A DNA stretch of 64,000 nt, taken from positions 248,001 through 312,000 of the forward strand of contig CAWBWL010000013.1 in the NCBI GenBank assembly GCA_963792485.1, written 5' to 3'. The first letter of the stretch is position 1, and every line of letters begins with the position of its first letter. Positions 25,881 to 33,303 of the stretch are shown piece by piece. The stretch is from JANOYJ01 sp963792485. Lineage in GTDB: Bacteria > Pseudomonadota > Alphaproteobacteria > Rhizobiales > Rhizobiaceae. The position numbers and the translations under genes were made by a program. The notes below the pieces were generated by a model that saw only the letters and a program-made list of their open reading frames with translations, did no database searches and was not told where the DNA came from.

Positions 25881-26399
25881 TTAATTGCCCTTCTTGTCCG
25901 CTTTGCCATCCTGGGCAAGTTCATCGGCGAGCTGCTTCAGTTCGCTCTTGTTCTGCAAGATTTTCTCCAAGAGCACTTCCAGATCCTCGGACCTGTCGGC
26001 CTTGGAAAGAAGATCACGCAGCTCGTTGCGGGACTCCAGCAGCGATTTGAGGGCCGGCACCTGATTGACAATGGCGCCCGGCTCAAAATCGTCGAGCTTC
26101 TCAAATTTGAGGCTAACGGCCATGTCTTTGCCTTCGCCGCCGATAACGTTTTCCACGCGCATGTTCAGACCCGGGGTCAGTTTGCGCATCACATCGTCAA
26201 AATTGTCGCGGTCGATCTGGATGAACTTGCGTTCGCCAAAGGGCTTCAGAGGTTCTGTCGGATCGCCGGAGAAATCTCCGAGCACGCCAACGACAAAAGG
26301 CAACTCTTTTTCAATGACCGCACCTTCGGTTTCGACCTCGTACTTTATATGCACTCGCGGCTTGCGGACCCGCTCAAGTTTGTCGTGAATACTGGCCAA
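25881..26399 (-). CDS. tssB: T6SS contractile sheath small subunit TssB
   Basis: 172 residues, TssB/VipA. The family core is clear: RVHIKYEVETEGAVIEKELPF, VVGVLGDFSGDP, ERKFIQIDRDNFDDVM and a Lys/Glu-rich helical C-terminus (ELKQLADELAQDGKADKKGN). The start appears to be a TTG at 26399 with GGAGAAGAG placed just upstream. ClpV recognises an N-terminal TssC helix in related systems, and clpV is divergent from this operon. There is a 96-base gap to tssA. Confidence 0.9.
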   Translation of the reverse strand: MASIHDKLERVRKPRVHIKYEVETEGAVIEKELPFVVGVLGDFSGDPTEPLKPFGERKFIQIDRDNFDDVMRKLTPGLNMRVENVIGGEGKDMAVSLKFEKLDDFEPGAIVNQVPALKSLLESRNELRDLLSKADRSEDLEVLLEKILQNKSELKQLADELAQDGKADKKGN

Positions 26400-26495
26400 T
26401 TCTCTTCTCCTGATTACTCGCTTTGCCGTCGCCCAATAGCAATGTCCGCGCGCAAACTAGCGGATATTTGCAATTATGTAAGTGTCTTTAATCTC

Positions 26496-27617
26496 TCATC
26501 GCCCGGCATCCATCGTCGCCTTTGGCTCTATTCCTGCCCGCACAAGAACTTCGCGGCGCTGGCTCTCATCGGGAACCAGCTCCGAGAGGAGCCCCATAAA
26601 GTCCATACGGCCCCGGCGCACAATTGTTTCCAATGCAAAGGGAATCGATGAGTGCGGCTCAGTGCGGCGGAAAAAAGCGGCAACCTGCAACAATGACTGA
26701 AAAGCTTGCTCCCTGTCATTGACCGCAGAAGTCGAGAGGGATGCTGAAGGCGCGCTTGCGCTATGGCCGCTTGCGGCGGCGCTTTCGCTTGGGGCGGGCG
26801 CCTCACCAGCCGCCGGAAAGTTCACATTCATGGCGAGCTCGGCATAGGCGGTGTTGATCTCCTGGAAGATTTCGCGCAGGCGTCTGAATGACGGCGCCTC
26901 TGACTTGTAAACTTCCGTTAGGTATGAGTCGATGACATTGATGTCGGCGAGGCATTCGCTTGCGGCGAGGCGCAGCTTGTAAAGATCGTCGGTGTTGGCT
27001 GTCGTAAAGACCTCGCGCATGGCGCCGAGAGCTGCGGAATCCTTGGCGCGCGCCGCGCGGTTATAGTGCCAGAGGCAGACGCGGCCGTAGATCTGGTCGG
27101 GGGCAAGCGGGGTGAGGTAAAGCGGGCGCACCAGTGTTCCGTCGCTGTCCTGGCTGCCGTTCAATCCGGCAAGGGCGCTGATGCGCTCAATAGACGCGTC
27201 GGTTTCGGAGGATGGGTGGAGCAGCTGGATATTGGTGAGGAACAGCGTCTTTGCCGCTGACAGCACGGCGGCCAGCGCGGCAAGCCCCTCCGTTCTGACG
27301 CAGGATTCGGCGAGCCAGCAGATGAGCTCAACGTCTTTCGTGCGCGATGTCAGCTCGCGCAGGCACAAATCATGCACCTCGCGCCACAGTTCCGAAGGCT
27401 GGTTGATGTTCGCTTCGGCGGCTTTTGTTGTGCCATCGTCGAGATAGTCATTCTCGCGCGAGCGATCCTCTGCACGTGCGGCAGAGCGGGCGTCCTTGAT
27501 CTCGCGATAAACCGCAATGAGCGATCCGTCTTGCCGGAAATCCGCTCCGCATGGCTCTGCACCCTCAAACAAAGCCGATATTTCCTGGTATTTTGCCGAC
27601 GCCACGCGTGTCCCCAT
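26496..27617 (-). CDS. tssA: T6SS protein TssA (ImpA N-terminal domain)
   Basis: 373 residues. The ImpA_N domain is in the first ~150 residues (GAEPCGADFRQDG, ELWREVHDLCLRELTSRTKDVELICWLAESCVRTEG). A Ser/Ala-rich linker (about 285-315) leads to a C-terminal helical region with AFQSLLQVAAFFRRTEPHSSIPFALE, which resembles the short TssA class. TssA coordinates priming of the baseplate and tail polymerisation. First gene of the leftward operon; divergent from clpV across about 220 bases. Confidence 0.85.
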   Translation of the reverse strand: MGTRVASAKYQEISALFEGAEPCGADFRQDGSLIAVYREIKDARSAARAEDRSRENDYLDDGTTKAAEANINQPSELWREVHDLCLRELTSRTKDVELICWLAESCVRTEGLAALAAVLSAAKTLFLTNIQLLHPSSETDASIERISALAGLNGSQDSDGTLVRPLYLTPLAPDQIYGRVCLWHYNRAARAKDSAALGAMREVFTTANTDDLYKLRLAASECLADINVIDSYLTEVYKSEAPSFRRLREIFQEINTAYAELAMNVNFPAAGEAPAPSESAAASGHSASAPSASLSTSAVNDREQAFQSLLQVAAFFRRTEPHSSIPFALETIVRRGRMDFMGLLSELVPDESQRREVLVRAGIEPKATMDAGR

Positions 27618-27636
27618 GCACTTTGACGTTACAACC

Positions 27637-27654
27637 TACGCAGTTTCTTGCGTA
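27637..27654. promoter_or_regulatory. Palindrome between divergent tssA and clpV
   Basis: TACGCA-GTTTCT-TGCGTA has perfect 6-base arms, 20 bases upstream of the tssA start and 186 bases before clpV. A dimeric regulator bound here could control one or both T6SS units. No sigma-54 box is evident beside it. The remainder of the gap (27655-27839) shows no gene. Confidence 0.4.
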
Positions 27655-27839
27655 AACTGAACTAGCTGAGACGATAATCAAGAACTAGGGTTAAAATGCG
27701 GGAGGCGCAGTTCGCGCGGCAGTGGTAACTTTACTTGCAGAATTTGCCGCGCGCGGGCGAGTGGTGCTCTGGACATTCCCCTGCGGCTCCTAGAAACATC
27801 GCCAATTATCCGAATGCCGAACTGCAACAGGTAGTCCTG

Positions 27840-30431
27840 ATGGCGTCACTTGATTTATCGCGCATGATCCAGCGCCTGGATGGCGAACTGGTGGTTGCGC
27901 TTGAAGAGGCGGTGGCCATTGCTGTGCGCAGTGGGCATGAATCGGTGGAGGTTGAGCACTGGTTCATCGCGCTCAGTGATACATCCGCGACTTACGCCAA
28001 GACGCTTGAGCTTTGCCATGGCGACGCGCAATTGATCAGCGAAGCCGCGAACCGGTCGCTGGAGCAATATGGCCGTGGGCATACGGGTTCGCCGTCGATA
28101 TCCCCGGCCATCATCGACATGGTGCGCGAGGGCTGGCTCTATGCCTCGCTCCAGCACGGACGTCCGGTGCTGGACATTCTGGATTTGCTCTACACGGCGC
28201 TGACCGATGCGAGTTTGCGTGCGCTGGCTATCGGCGGAATCCCGGCGCTGCGCAGTGTGCATATTGGCGAGTTGGAGCGGTTGATCGAAGCGCGCGCGCC
28301 GGCAGTGAACTCTGCGGGATCCAATGGAGATGCGGGTTACCTGCAGAAAATGCCGAATGCCGGAGGCGAGAGTTTTCTTGGCGCTTACACGGTTGATCTG
28401 ACGCAGCAGGCGCTGGATGGTAAAATTGATCCGGTGGTCGGGCGCGATGCGGAGATGCGGCAGATCATCGATATTTTGGTGCGCCGCCGCCAAAACAACC
28501 CAATTCTTGTCGGCGAGGCGGGCGTGGGCAAGACGGCTGTCGTCGAAGCCTTTGCGCTTGAGATTGCGGCTGGCAATGTTCCGGACCAGTTGAAAAATAT
28601 CCGCCTTCTCAGCTTGGATCTGACGCTTCTGCAAGCGGGGGCGGGGGTCAAGGGCGAGTTTGAACGGCGTCTGAAGGGCGTAATTGATGAGGTCAAAGGC
28701 TCACCCCAGCCCATCATCCTGTTCATTGACGAAGCGCACACCATGATCGGCGCGGGTGGGCAGCAGGGGCAGAGTGACGCCGCCAATATTCTGAAACCCG
28801 CGCTCGCACGCGGCGAACTGCGCACGGTCGCTGCCACCACATGGGCGGAGTACAAGAAGTATTTCGAGAAGGATGCGGCGCTGACGCGGCAATTCCAGAC
28901 CGTGCAAATCCTTGAGCCCGAAGAGGAGGTCGCGGTTCAGATGGTGCGCAGCATCGTGCCGACGCTTGAGGCGCATCACGGCGTGCGCATCCGTGACGCA
29001 GCCGTGCGCGCGGCAGTCTCTCTGTCCATGCGCTACATTCAGGCGCGGCAGCTTCCGGACAAGGCGGTCAGCCTGATCGACACAGCGTGTGCGGCCGTTT
29101 CGATATCGCGCGCAACCACGCCGGCGAAAATTCAGGATGCAGAACGCGCAAGCGAGCTCTTGCAGCTTGAGGCAGAGCGACTGGCGGCTGAGCCTGATCA
29201 GGCGAAAGTTGGCGAACGCCGGGGCGAAATCACCGCACAGCTGGAGACACTTGCGTCTGAGCTTTCTGTTTTCAATGCGCAGCTTGAAGCCGAGCGCGCG
29301 CTCGTCAGTCAAGCGGACGGGATGGAAGGTTCGGACACACCCGATGCCCGAGAGCTGCTGGATCTTGAAAGCAGGCTGCATGAGCTTCAGGGCGAAACGC
29401 CGCTGATTCACCGCGTTGTCGACAAAGAGACAGTTGCTGCCGTCGTAGCGCGCTGGACGGGTATTCCTCTTGGCCGTCTCATGCGGGATCTGGTGGAGAC
29501 AGTTCAAACGCTCGAAGATAGGTTGAGGGAGCGGGTGATTGGCCAGGATCAGGCGTTAAAGACGATTGCCGATGCCATGGTCACGGCCCGTGCGCAGCTT
29601 GGCGATGAGCGCCGTCCGCCCGGGGTGTTCCTGATGGTCGGAACGTCAGGCGTCGGCAAGACGGAAACCGCGCTTGCGGTCGCCTCTCTGCTGTATGGCG
29701 GCGAAGACAATCTGACCGTCATCAACATGTCTGAGTTCAAAGAGGAGCATAAGGTTTCGCTGCTGCTCGGCTCGCCTCCCGGCTATGTTGGCTATGGCGA
29801 AGGCGGAATCTTGACTGAAGCCGTGCGGCGCAAACCGTATGGTGCGTTGCTGCTCGATGAAATCGACAAGGCGCATCCCGGCGTTCAGGATATTTTCTAT
29901 CAAGTGTTCGATAAGGGCATGCTGAAGGACGGTGAAGGTCGCGACATCGATTTCAAAAATACCACGATCATGATGACAGCCAATACCGGCACAAAGACGC
30001 TGACGGCGCTATTTGCCGATCCAGATACCATGCCGGTTGGAGACGCATTGGTTGACATGCTTCAGAGCGAACTTCTGGAACAGTTCAAACCGGCATTTCT
30101 CGGCCGGCTTGCGATCGTCCCCTATTTGCCGCTGGACGACCATGTCTTGAAACAAATCATTGATCTGCAGCTGAAGAAAATCAGCAAGCGCATGCGCAAC
30201 CAATACGGGGCCGCGCTTGAGATTGACGGCAGCGTTGTAGATGCTCTGGTGCTGCGATCCCGGGCAATTGAAACCGGCGCGCGGGCCATTGAGTCGACGA
30301 TATCCCGGGAAATCCTGCCAAAACTGTCGCGGCAAATCCTGGAGTTAACGCTAAAATCGCAAGTTGTCCGCAGCGCGAAGATTTCGGTTGACGGTGCTGG
30401 CCAACTTCTTGTTAAAGTGTTAACGGACTGA
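27840..30431 (+). CDS. clpV: T6SS sheath-recycling AAA+ ATPase ClpV (TssH)
   Basis: 863 residues from the ATG at 27840 (MASLDLSRMIQRLDGELV); the frame is open to 27735, but the extra part is not family-like. N-terminal Clp domain (1-155); first AAA+ with Walker A GEAGVGKT (225-232) and Walker B ILFIDE (293-298); a coiled middle domain (about 430-540) rich in Glu and Leu; second AAA+ with GTSGVGKTE and LLLDEIDKAHP; C-terminal ClpB-type small domain. It disassembles contracted TssBC sheaths. It heads the rightward unit clpV-hcp. Confidence 0.93.
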   Translation: MASLDLSRMIQRLDGELVVALEEAVAIAVRSGHESVEVEHWFIALSDTSATYAKTLELCHGDAQLISEAANRSLEQYGRGHTGSPSISPAIIDMVREGWLYASLQHGRPVLDILDLLYTALTDASLRALAIGGIPALRSVHIGELERLIEARAPAVNSAGSNGDAGYLQKMPNAGGESFLGAYTVDLTQQALDGKIDPVVGRDAEMRQIIDILVRRRQNNPILVGEAGVGKTAVVEAFALEIAAGNVPDQLKNIRLLSLDLTLLQAGAGVKGEFERRLKGVIDEVKGSPQPIILFIDEAHTMIGAGGQQGQSDAANILKPALARGELRTVAATTWAEYKKYFEKDAALTRQFQTVQILEPEEEVAVQMVRSIVPTLEAHHGVRIRDAAVRAAVSLSMRYIQARQLPDKAVSLIDTACAAVSISRATTPAKIQDAERASELLQLEAERLAAEPDQAKVGERRGEITAQLETLASELSVFNAQLEAERALVSQADGMEGSDTPDARELLDLESRLHELQGETPLIHRVVDKETVAAVVARWTGIPLGRLMRDLVETVQTLEDRLRERVIGQDQALKTIADAMVTARAQLGDERRPPGVFLMVGTSGVGKTETALAVASLLYGGEDNLTVINMSEFKEEHKVSLLLGSPPGYVGYGEGGILTEAVRRKPYGALLLDEIDKAHPGVQDIFYQVFDKGMLKDGEGRDIDFKNTTIMMTANTGTKTLTALFADPDTMPVGDALVDMLQSELLEQFKPAFLGRLAIVPYLPLDDHVLKQIIDLQLKKISKRMRNQYGAALEIDGSVVDALVLRSRAIETGARAIESTISREILPKLSRQILELTLKSQVVRSAKISVDGAGQLLVKVLTD

Positions 30432-30439
30432 CGTTCCGT

Positions 30440-30465
30440 CACGTGAGTTCGTTCACGTGTCTATT
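30440..30465 (+). terminator. Stem-loop after clpV
   Basis: CACGTGA (30440-30446) pairs with TCACGTG (30453-30459) around GTTCGT, followed by TCTATTTT. It is a weak terminator or processing site between clpV and hcp, where much higher hcp expression is usual. Confidence 0.4.
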
Positions 30466-30536
30466 TTCTGTCACATACCCAAGTCATGCTTCGTGCGCAG
30501 TTCTCGTGAGTATGACAACGGATCAAGGAGCCGAAA

Positions 30537-31013
30537 ATGCCAATTTACCTGCAGATTGATGGTATCAAAGGGGATGCTACCCATGAGACGCACAGGCAGT
30601 GGATGGATATCGATGCCATTCACTGGAATGTCGCGCGCAACATGAACACGACAGCCGGTTCGACTGCGAACCGCGAAGCGTCGGAGCCGAATGTGAGCGA
30701 GATGGTTCTGACCAAGGTCAGCGACTCCTCTTCGACCAAATTGTTTCAGGAAGCCTGCACCGGCAAGACCGGCAAGACGGCGATCATCCATCTGGTCACC
30801 ACGGGCAGCCCGGGCGACACCTATATTGTCTACACGCTCACCAACACGCTGATCGCCAATTATTCGGTTGACACCAGCGGTGACCGTCCTGTTGAGACCG
30901 TGCGGCTGAACTTCACCAAAATGGAAGTGAAGTACACGCCATATGACGAAATGAACAATCCGAAGTCGCCAATGATCGCATCTTACGATTTGACGACGAC
31001 AAAAGCCGCTTGA
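30537..31013 (+). CDS. hcp: T6SS tube protein Hcp (TssD)
   Basis: 158 residues, the usual Hcp length. MPIYLQIDGIKGDATHETH, then MDIDAIHWNV, SEMVLTKVSDSSSTKLFQEACTG and a C-terminal ETVRLNFTKMEVKYTPYD are family hallmarks. It forms the secreted inner tube and can carry small effectors in its lumen. GGAG lies 9 bases before the ATG. There is a 105-base gap from clpV with a stem-loop, and a strong terminator follows, so hcp mRNA is probably short and abundant. Confidence 0.93.
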   Translation: MPIYLQIDGIKGDATHETHRQWMDIDAIHWNVARNMNTTAGSTANREASEPNVSEMVLTKVSDSSSTKLFQEACTGKTGKTAIIHLVTTGSPGDTYIVYTLTNTLIANYSVDTSGDRPVETVRLNFTKMEVKYTPYDEMNNPKSPMIASYDLTTTKAA

Positions 31014-31040
31014 TTTTTTGTTGAACAAAACATCATCATG

Positions 31041-31065
31041 GGGCGCCAGTCATTGGCGCCCTTTT
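31041..31065 (+). terminator. Intrinsic terminator after hcp
   Basis: GGGCGCCA (31041-31048) and TGGCGCCC (31054-31061) form a perfect 8-base stem with a GTCAT loop, followed by TTTT. It is a textbook rho-independent terminator separating hcp from the next gene. Confidence 0.85.
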
Positions 31066-31125
31066 GATTCCGGGCGGGCGTATATCGTCTGAGCAGTCCG
31101 CAATTCTTGAAGCGATAGCAGACAG

Positions 31126-31893
31126 ATGGCTGACATTTACTATCTGCGACCATCCGAAAAGCAGGCGGCGAACGCAAATCTTGCGTCACCCGGCGGTGCG
31201 GAGCCTGGCTGTTTGGCGGTCGTGCTATCTTTGGCGCAACTGGCTGCCATCGCATTGAAAGAAACGATTACCATAGACAGAGCCTTTTCGCCGCGCCTGT
31301 CGGACATGATCAACAAGTTGCATGTAGCAATTGACGGGGGCGGCGTTCCTTCGGCGGCTTCCTCCACTGGCGCCGCTTTTGCTAGGCGGGGCGTGCAAGG
31401 GACGACGCACGCGAGGAACCAGGATTCGTTTGCACCCAGCAAGTTTGACGCCTTGCTCGCTGAGGCCATTGCCGGTGGCAATATTCGCCTGGGCTCTCAA
31501 CAGCGCCTCCATGTCGGTGGCAGCGCTGCCCACCCTGCAGCCGTCAAGATGCTGGCCGATCATGTTGGCGTGCCGCCGGAGATATTGATCGCACGCCAAA
31601 ACCGCACACGGCAGGCGGCGTTCTCATTTGCAAGCCTTGTCACAGTCGAAGCGGCGCTCAACACTGTTTTCAGAAACAATTCGATGATGATCCGAAGCTG
31701 GGCTGAACGCGGTGGGCGTCCGCCTCTGCAAATGCGTCTGCAGTCCAAGGAACCATTGGGCATCATCGCTCACGCGGGGGCCGATCAAGTGACGGAACTG
31801 CGCGGCATAGCAGTCAATCTCGGCATGGAGCGGGTGCTGGGAGACCCTTACCTCAGGGTTTCGATGTCAGTAACGGCCCCGCCAAGGCGATAA
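31126..31893 (+). CDS. Candidate T6SS effector with RNase A-like C-terminal domain
   Basis: 255 residues, unrecognised as a named family over its N-terminal half. Residues 140-252 match the pattern of bacterial RNase A-like toxin domains (the CdiA-CT RNase_A_bac type): LADHVGVPPEILIARQ (His146, Arg157), AFSFASLVTVEAALNTVFRNN, IRSW (Trp192), then a hydrophobic end with SVTAPP (Thr250). The tyrosine that usually follows that Thr is absent, so activity is uncertain. It has no signal peptide. It lies 113 bases after hcp, where Agrobacterium imp loci carry effector-immunity genes. No cognate immunity gene is visible downstream. The motif match is by eye; the effector role is inferred. Confidence 0.5.
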   Translation: MADIYYLRPSEKQAANANLASPGGAEPGCLAVVLSLAQLAAIALKETITIDRAFSPRLSDMINKLHVAIDGGGVPSAASSTGAAFARRGVQGTTHARNQDSFAPSKFDALLAEAIAGGNIRLGSQQRLHVGGSAAHPAAVKMLADHVGVPPEILIARQNRTRQAAFSFASLVTVEAALNTVFRNNSMMIRSWAERGGRPPLQMRLQSKEPLGIIAHAGADQVTELRGIAVNLGMERVLGDPYLRVSMSVTAPPRR

Positions 31894-31900
31894 CATTCCC

Positions 31901-31930
31901 ATAAAAAAGCCGGGATCAAGAGCCCGGCTT
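31901..31930 (-). terminator. Terminator between the candidate effector and the OmpA-like gene
   Basis: AAGCCGGG (31907-31914) pairs with CCCGGCTT (31923-31930). On the minus strand the stem is followed by TTTTTT, making it a strong terminator for the OmpA-like gene. On the plus strand it could also slow transcription leaving the effector gene. Confidence 0.75.
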
Positions 31931-31954
31931 CGCAACTCTAAAAACTCCAAAACC

Positions 31955-32491
31955 CTATCCGTTGGGCATGACCAACCGGGCGTTCACGCGGCGGTTTGCC
32001 GGGTCGAACGGGTCAGCCGTCTCCGGCTTTTCTTCACCCAAGCCGCGCGACTTGATGCGGCTCGCCTCCACGCCGAGTGAAACCAGCAACTGTTCCACAG
32101 TGCGTGCGCGTCGGGTGGACAGATCCATATTGAATGCATCGCCGCCATAGGCGTCGGTGTGGCCTTCGACTTCGAACTTGGCGATCTCCAGACGCGGATC
32201 GTTGATGCCCTTGGCGAATTCGATGATCGTCTCTTTCGCGCTTTCCGTCAGCACGTCCGAATTGTATTCAAAATTGATCATCATATTGACCGGATCTACG
32301 GACTCGCTCGTCTTGGCAGCGCATTCCGCGTCCGAGCCGATGCAAATTGCGCGGCTCTTGCCGAGATTTGCCGATTTGACGAACAGCTGGACGATTTCTT
32401 CAGCCGTATAAGCTGGCTGCGCAAGTGAACCGCCCACACTTGGCAGAACCAGAACTGTACTCAACGCAAGAATTTTCAAAGTGATGCGCAT
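31955..32491 (-). CDS. OmpA-family peptidoglycan-binding envelope protein
   Basis: 178 residues from the ATG at 32491. Signal peptide (MRITLKILALSTVLVLPSVGGSLAQ), a short linker (AYTAEEIVQLFVKSANLGKSRAICIGSDAEC with two cysteines), then a C-terminal OmpA domain (about 75-178) with VEGHTDAYGGD, NMDLSTRRARTVEQLL and a final RRVNARLVM. It should be periplasmic and bind peptidoglycan. An in-frame ATG at 32503 is an alternative start. It borders the T6SS segment but points away from it; a role in anchoring that machine is possible but not supported beyond position. Confidence 0.78.
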   Translation of the reverse strand: MRITLKILALSTVLVLPSVGGSLAQPAYTAEEIVQLFVKSANLGKSRAICIGSDAECAAKTSESVDPVNMMINFEYNSDVLTESAKETIIEFAKGINDPRLEIAKFEVEGHTDAYGGDAFNMDLSTRRARTVEQLLVSLGVEASRIKSRGLGEEKPETADPFDPANRRVNARLVMPNG

Positions 32492-32640
32492 CTTGACCAC
32501 CATTGGTTTAAATCTGAACAAACTCTTAATTTGCCGCATGGGAATGTCAAGCCAATTTGAAGGGTCCTGCTCTTCTGGTGCAACCATGAATGAGTGTCCG
32601 TTTGATGCGCATCGCGCATATTTGGGGCTGGTAAATTGCG

Positions 32641-32675
32641 CCCCGCGCTGCGGGGGGCTTGGCCGCTCCCAAGCC
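32641..32675 (-). terminator. Tandem hairpins downstream of metW
   Basis: Two adjacent GC-rich stems: GGCTTGG/CCAAGCC (32656-32675) and CCCCGC/GCGGGG (32641-32655). They lie 14 bases after the metW stop in the minus-strand transcript. No long U-run follows, so this is a probable 3' end of the metX-metW mRNA rather than a canonical terminator. The rest of 32504-32688 shows nothing else. Confidence 0.45.
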
Positions 32676-32688
32676 GAGTCCGGTTGGC

Positions 32689-33303
32689 TCACTTGCGTAA
32701 CAGAAACACCGCCTGCTGACCAAACATGTTCCAGAACGCCCAAGGCAAATTCACACCAAACTTCTGACCCGCCGCATTCAGCGCCGTGGCACTTTCGACG
32801 GTTGCGCCGATCTCGCGGCAAAGCTCGACAAAGTCGCGGATGGTGCAGAAATGGATGTTCGGAGTGTCATACCAAGTGTAGGGTAGGTCCTTGGTCACAG
32901 GCATGCGGCCAAAGACGCTGATGTAGAGCCGCACGCGCCAATGGCCGAAATTCGGAATTGAGACAATGGCGCGCTCGCCGATGCGCAGCATGTCTTCCAG
33001 AACCTTGCGCGGATTGCGCGTCGCCTGCAGCGTTTGCGACAGGATGACGTAGTCAAAGCCCTTGTCGGGATAATATTTGAGGTCCGTGTCGGCATCGCCC
33101 TGAATGACCGACAGCCCGCGCGACACGCATTCATTAACCCCCTTCTGGCTGAGTTCTACCCCTCGTCCGTCAATTGACTTTTCAACTTGGAGCATTTCAA
33201 GAAGCGCGCCTTCGCCGCAGCCGACATCAAGCACTTTCGAGCCGGGTTGAACGAGGTCCCGGATGACGGCGAGGTCGACACGGCTGGCGGCAATCGTGCT
33301 CAT
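32689..33303 (-). CDS. metW: Methionine biosynthesis protein MetW
   Basis: 204 residues. A SAM-methyltransferase-like fold with motif I VLDVGCGEGALL (about residues 24-35), GRGVELSQKGVNECVSRG, and MetW-specific IPNFGHWRVRLYI and LPYTWYDTPNIHFCT. In alphaproteobacteria MetW works with MetX in homoserine acylation; its catalytic role is not settled. The start ATG overlaps the metX stop (ATGA), so the two are translationally coupled. Confidence 0.92.
   Translation of the reverse strand: MSTIAASRVDLAVIRDLVQPGSKVLDVGCGEGALLEMLQVEKSIDGRGVELSQKGVNECVSRGLSVIQGDADTDLKYYPDKGFDYVILSQTLQATRNPRKVLEDMLRIGERAIVSIPNFGHWRVRLYISVFGRMPVTKDLPYTWYDTPNIHFCTIRDFVELCREIGATVESATALNAAGQKFGVNLPWAFWNMFGQQAVFLLRK

Noticed and set aside
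28013..28396. Second small gene inside the clpV N-terminal region
   Set aside because: The frame lies wholly within ClpV, has no ribosome site and reads like out-of-frame clpV.
31894..31954. Immunity gene for the candidate effector
   Set aside because: Only 60 bases with a terminator separate the effector from an opposing OmpA-like gene; no small ORF with a start and ribosome site fits, and overlapping frames look like shadows.
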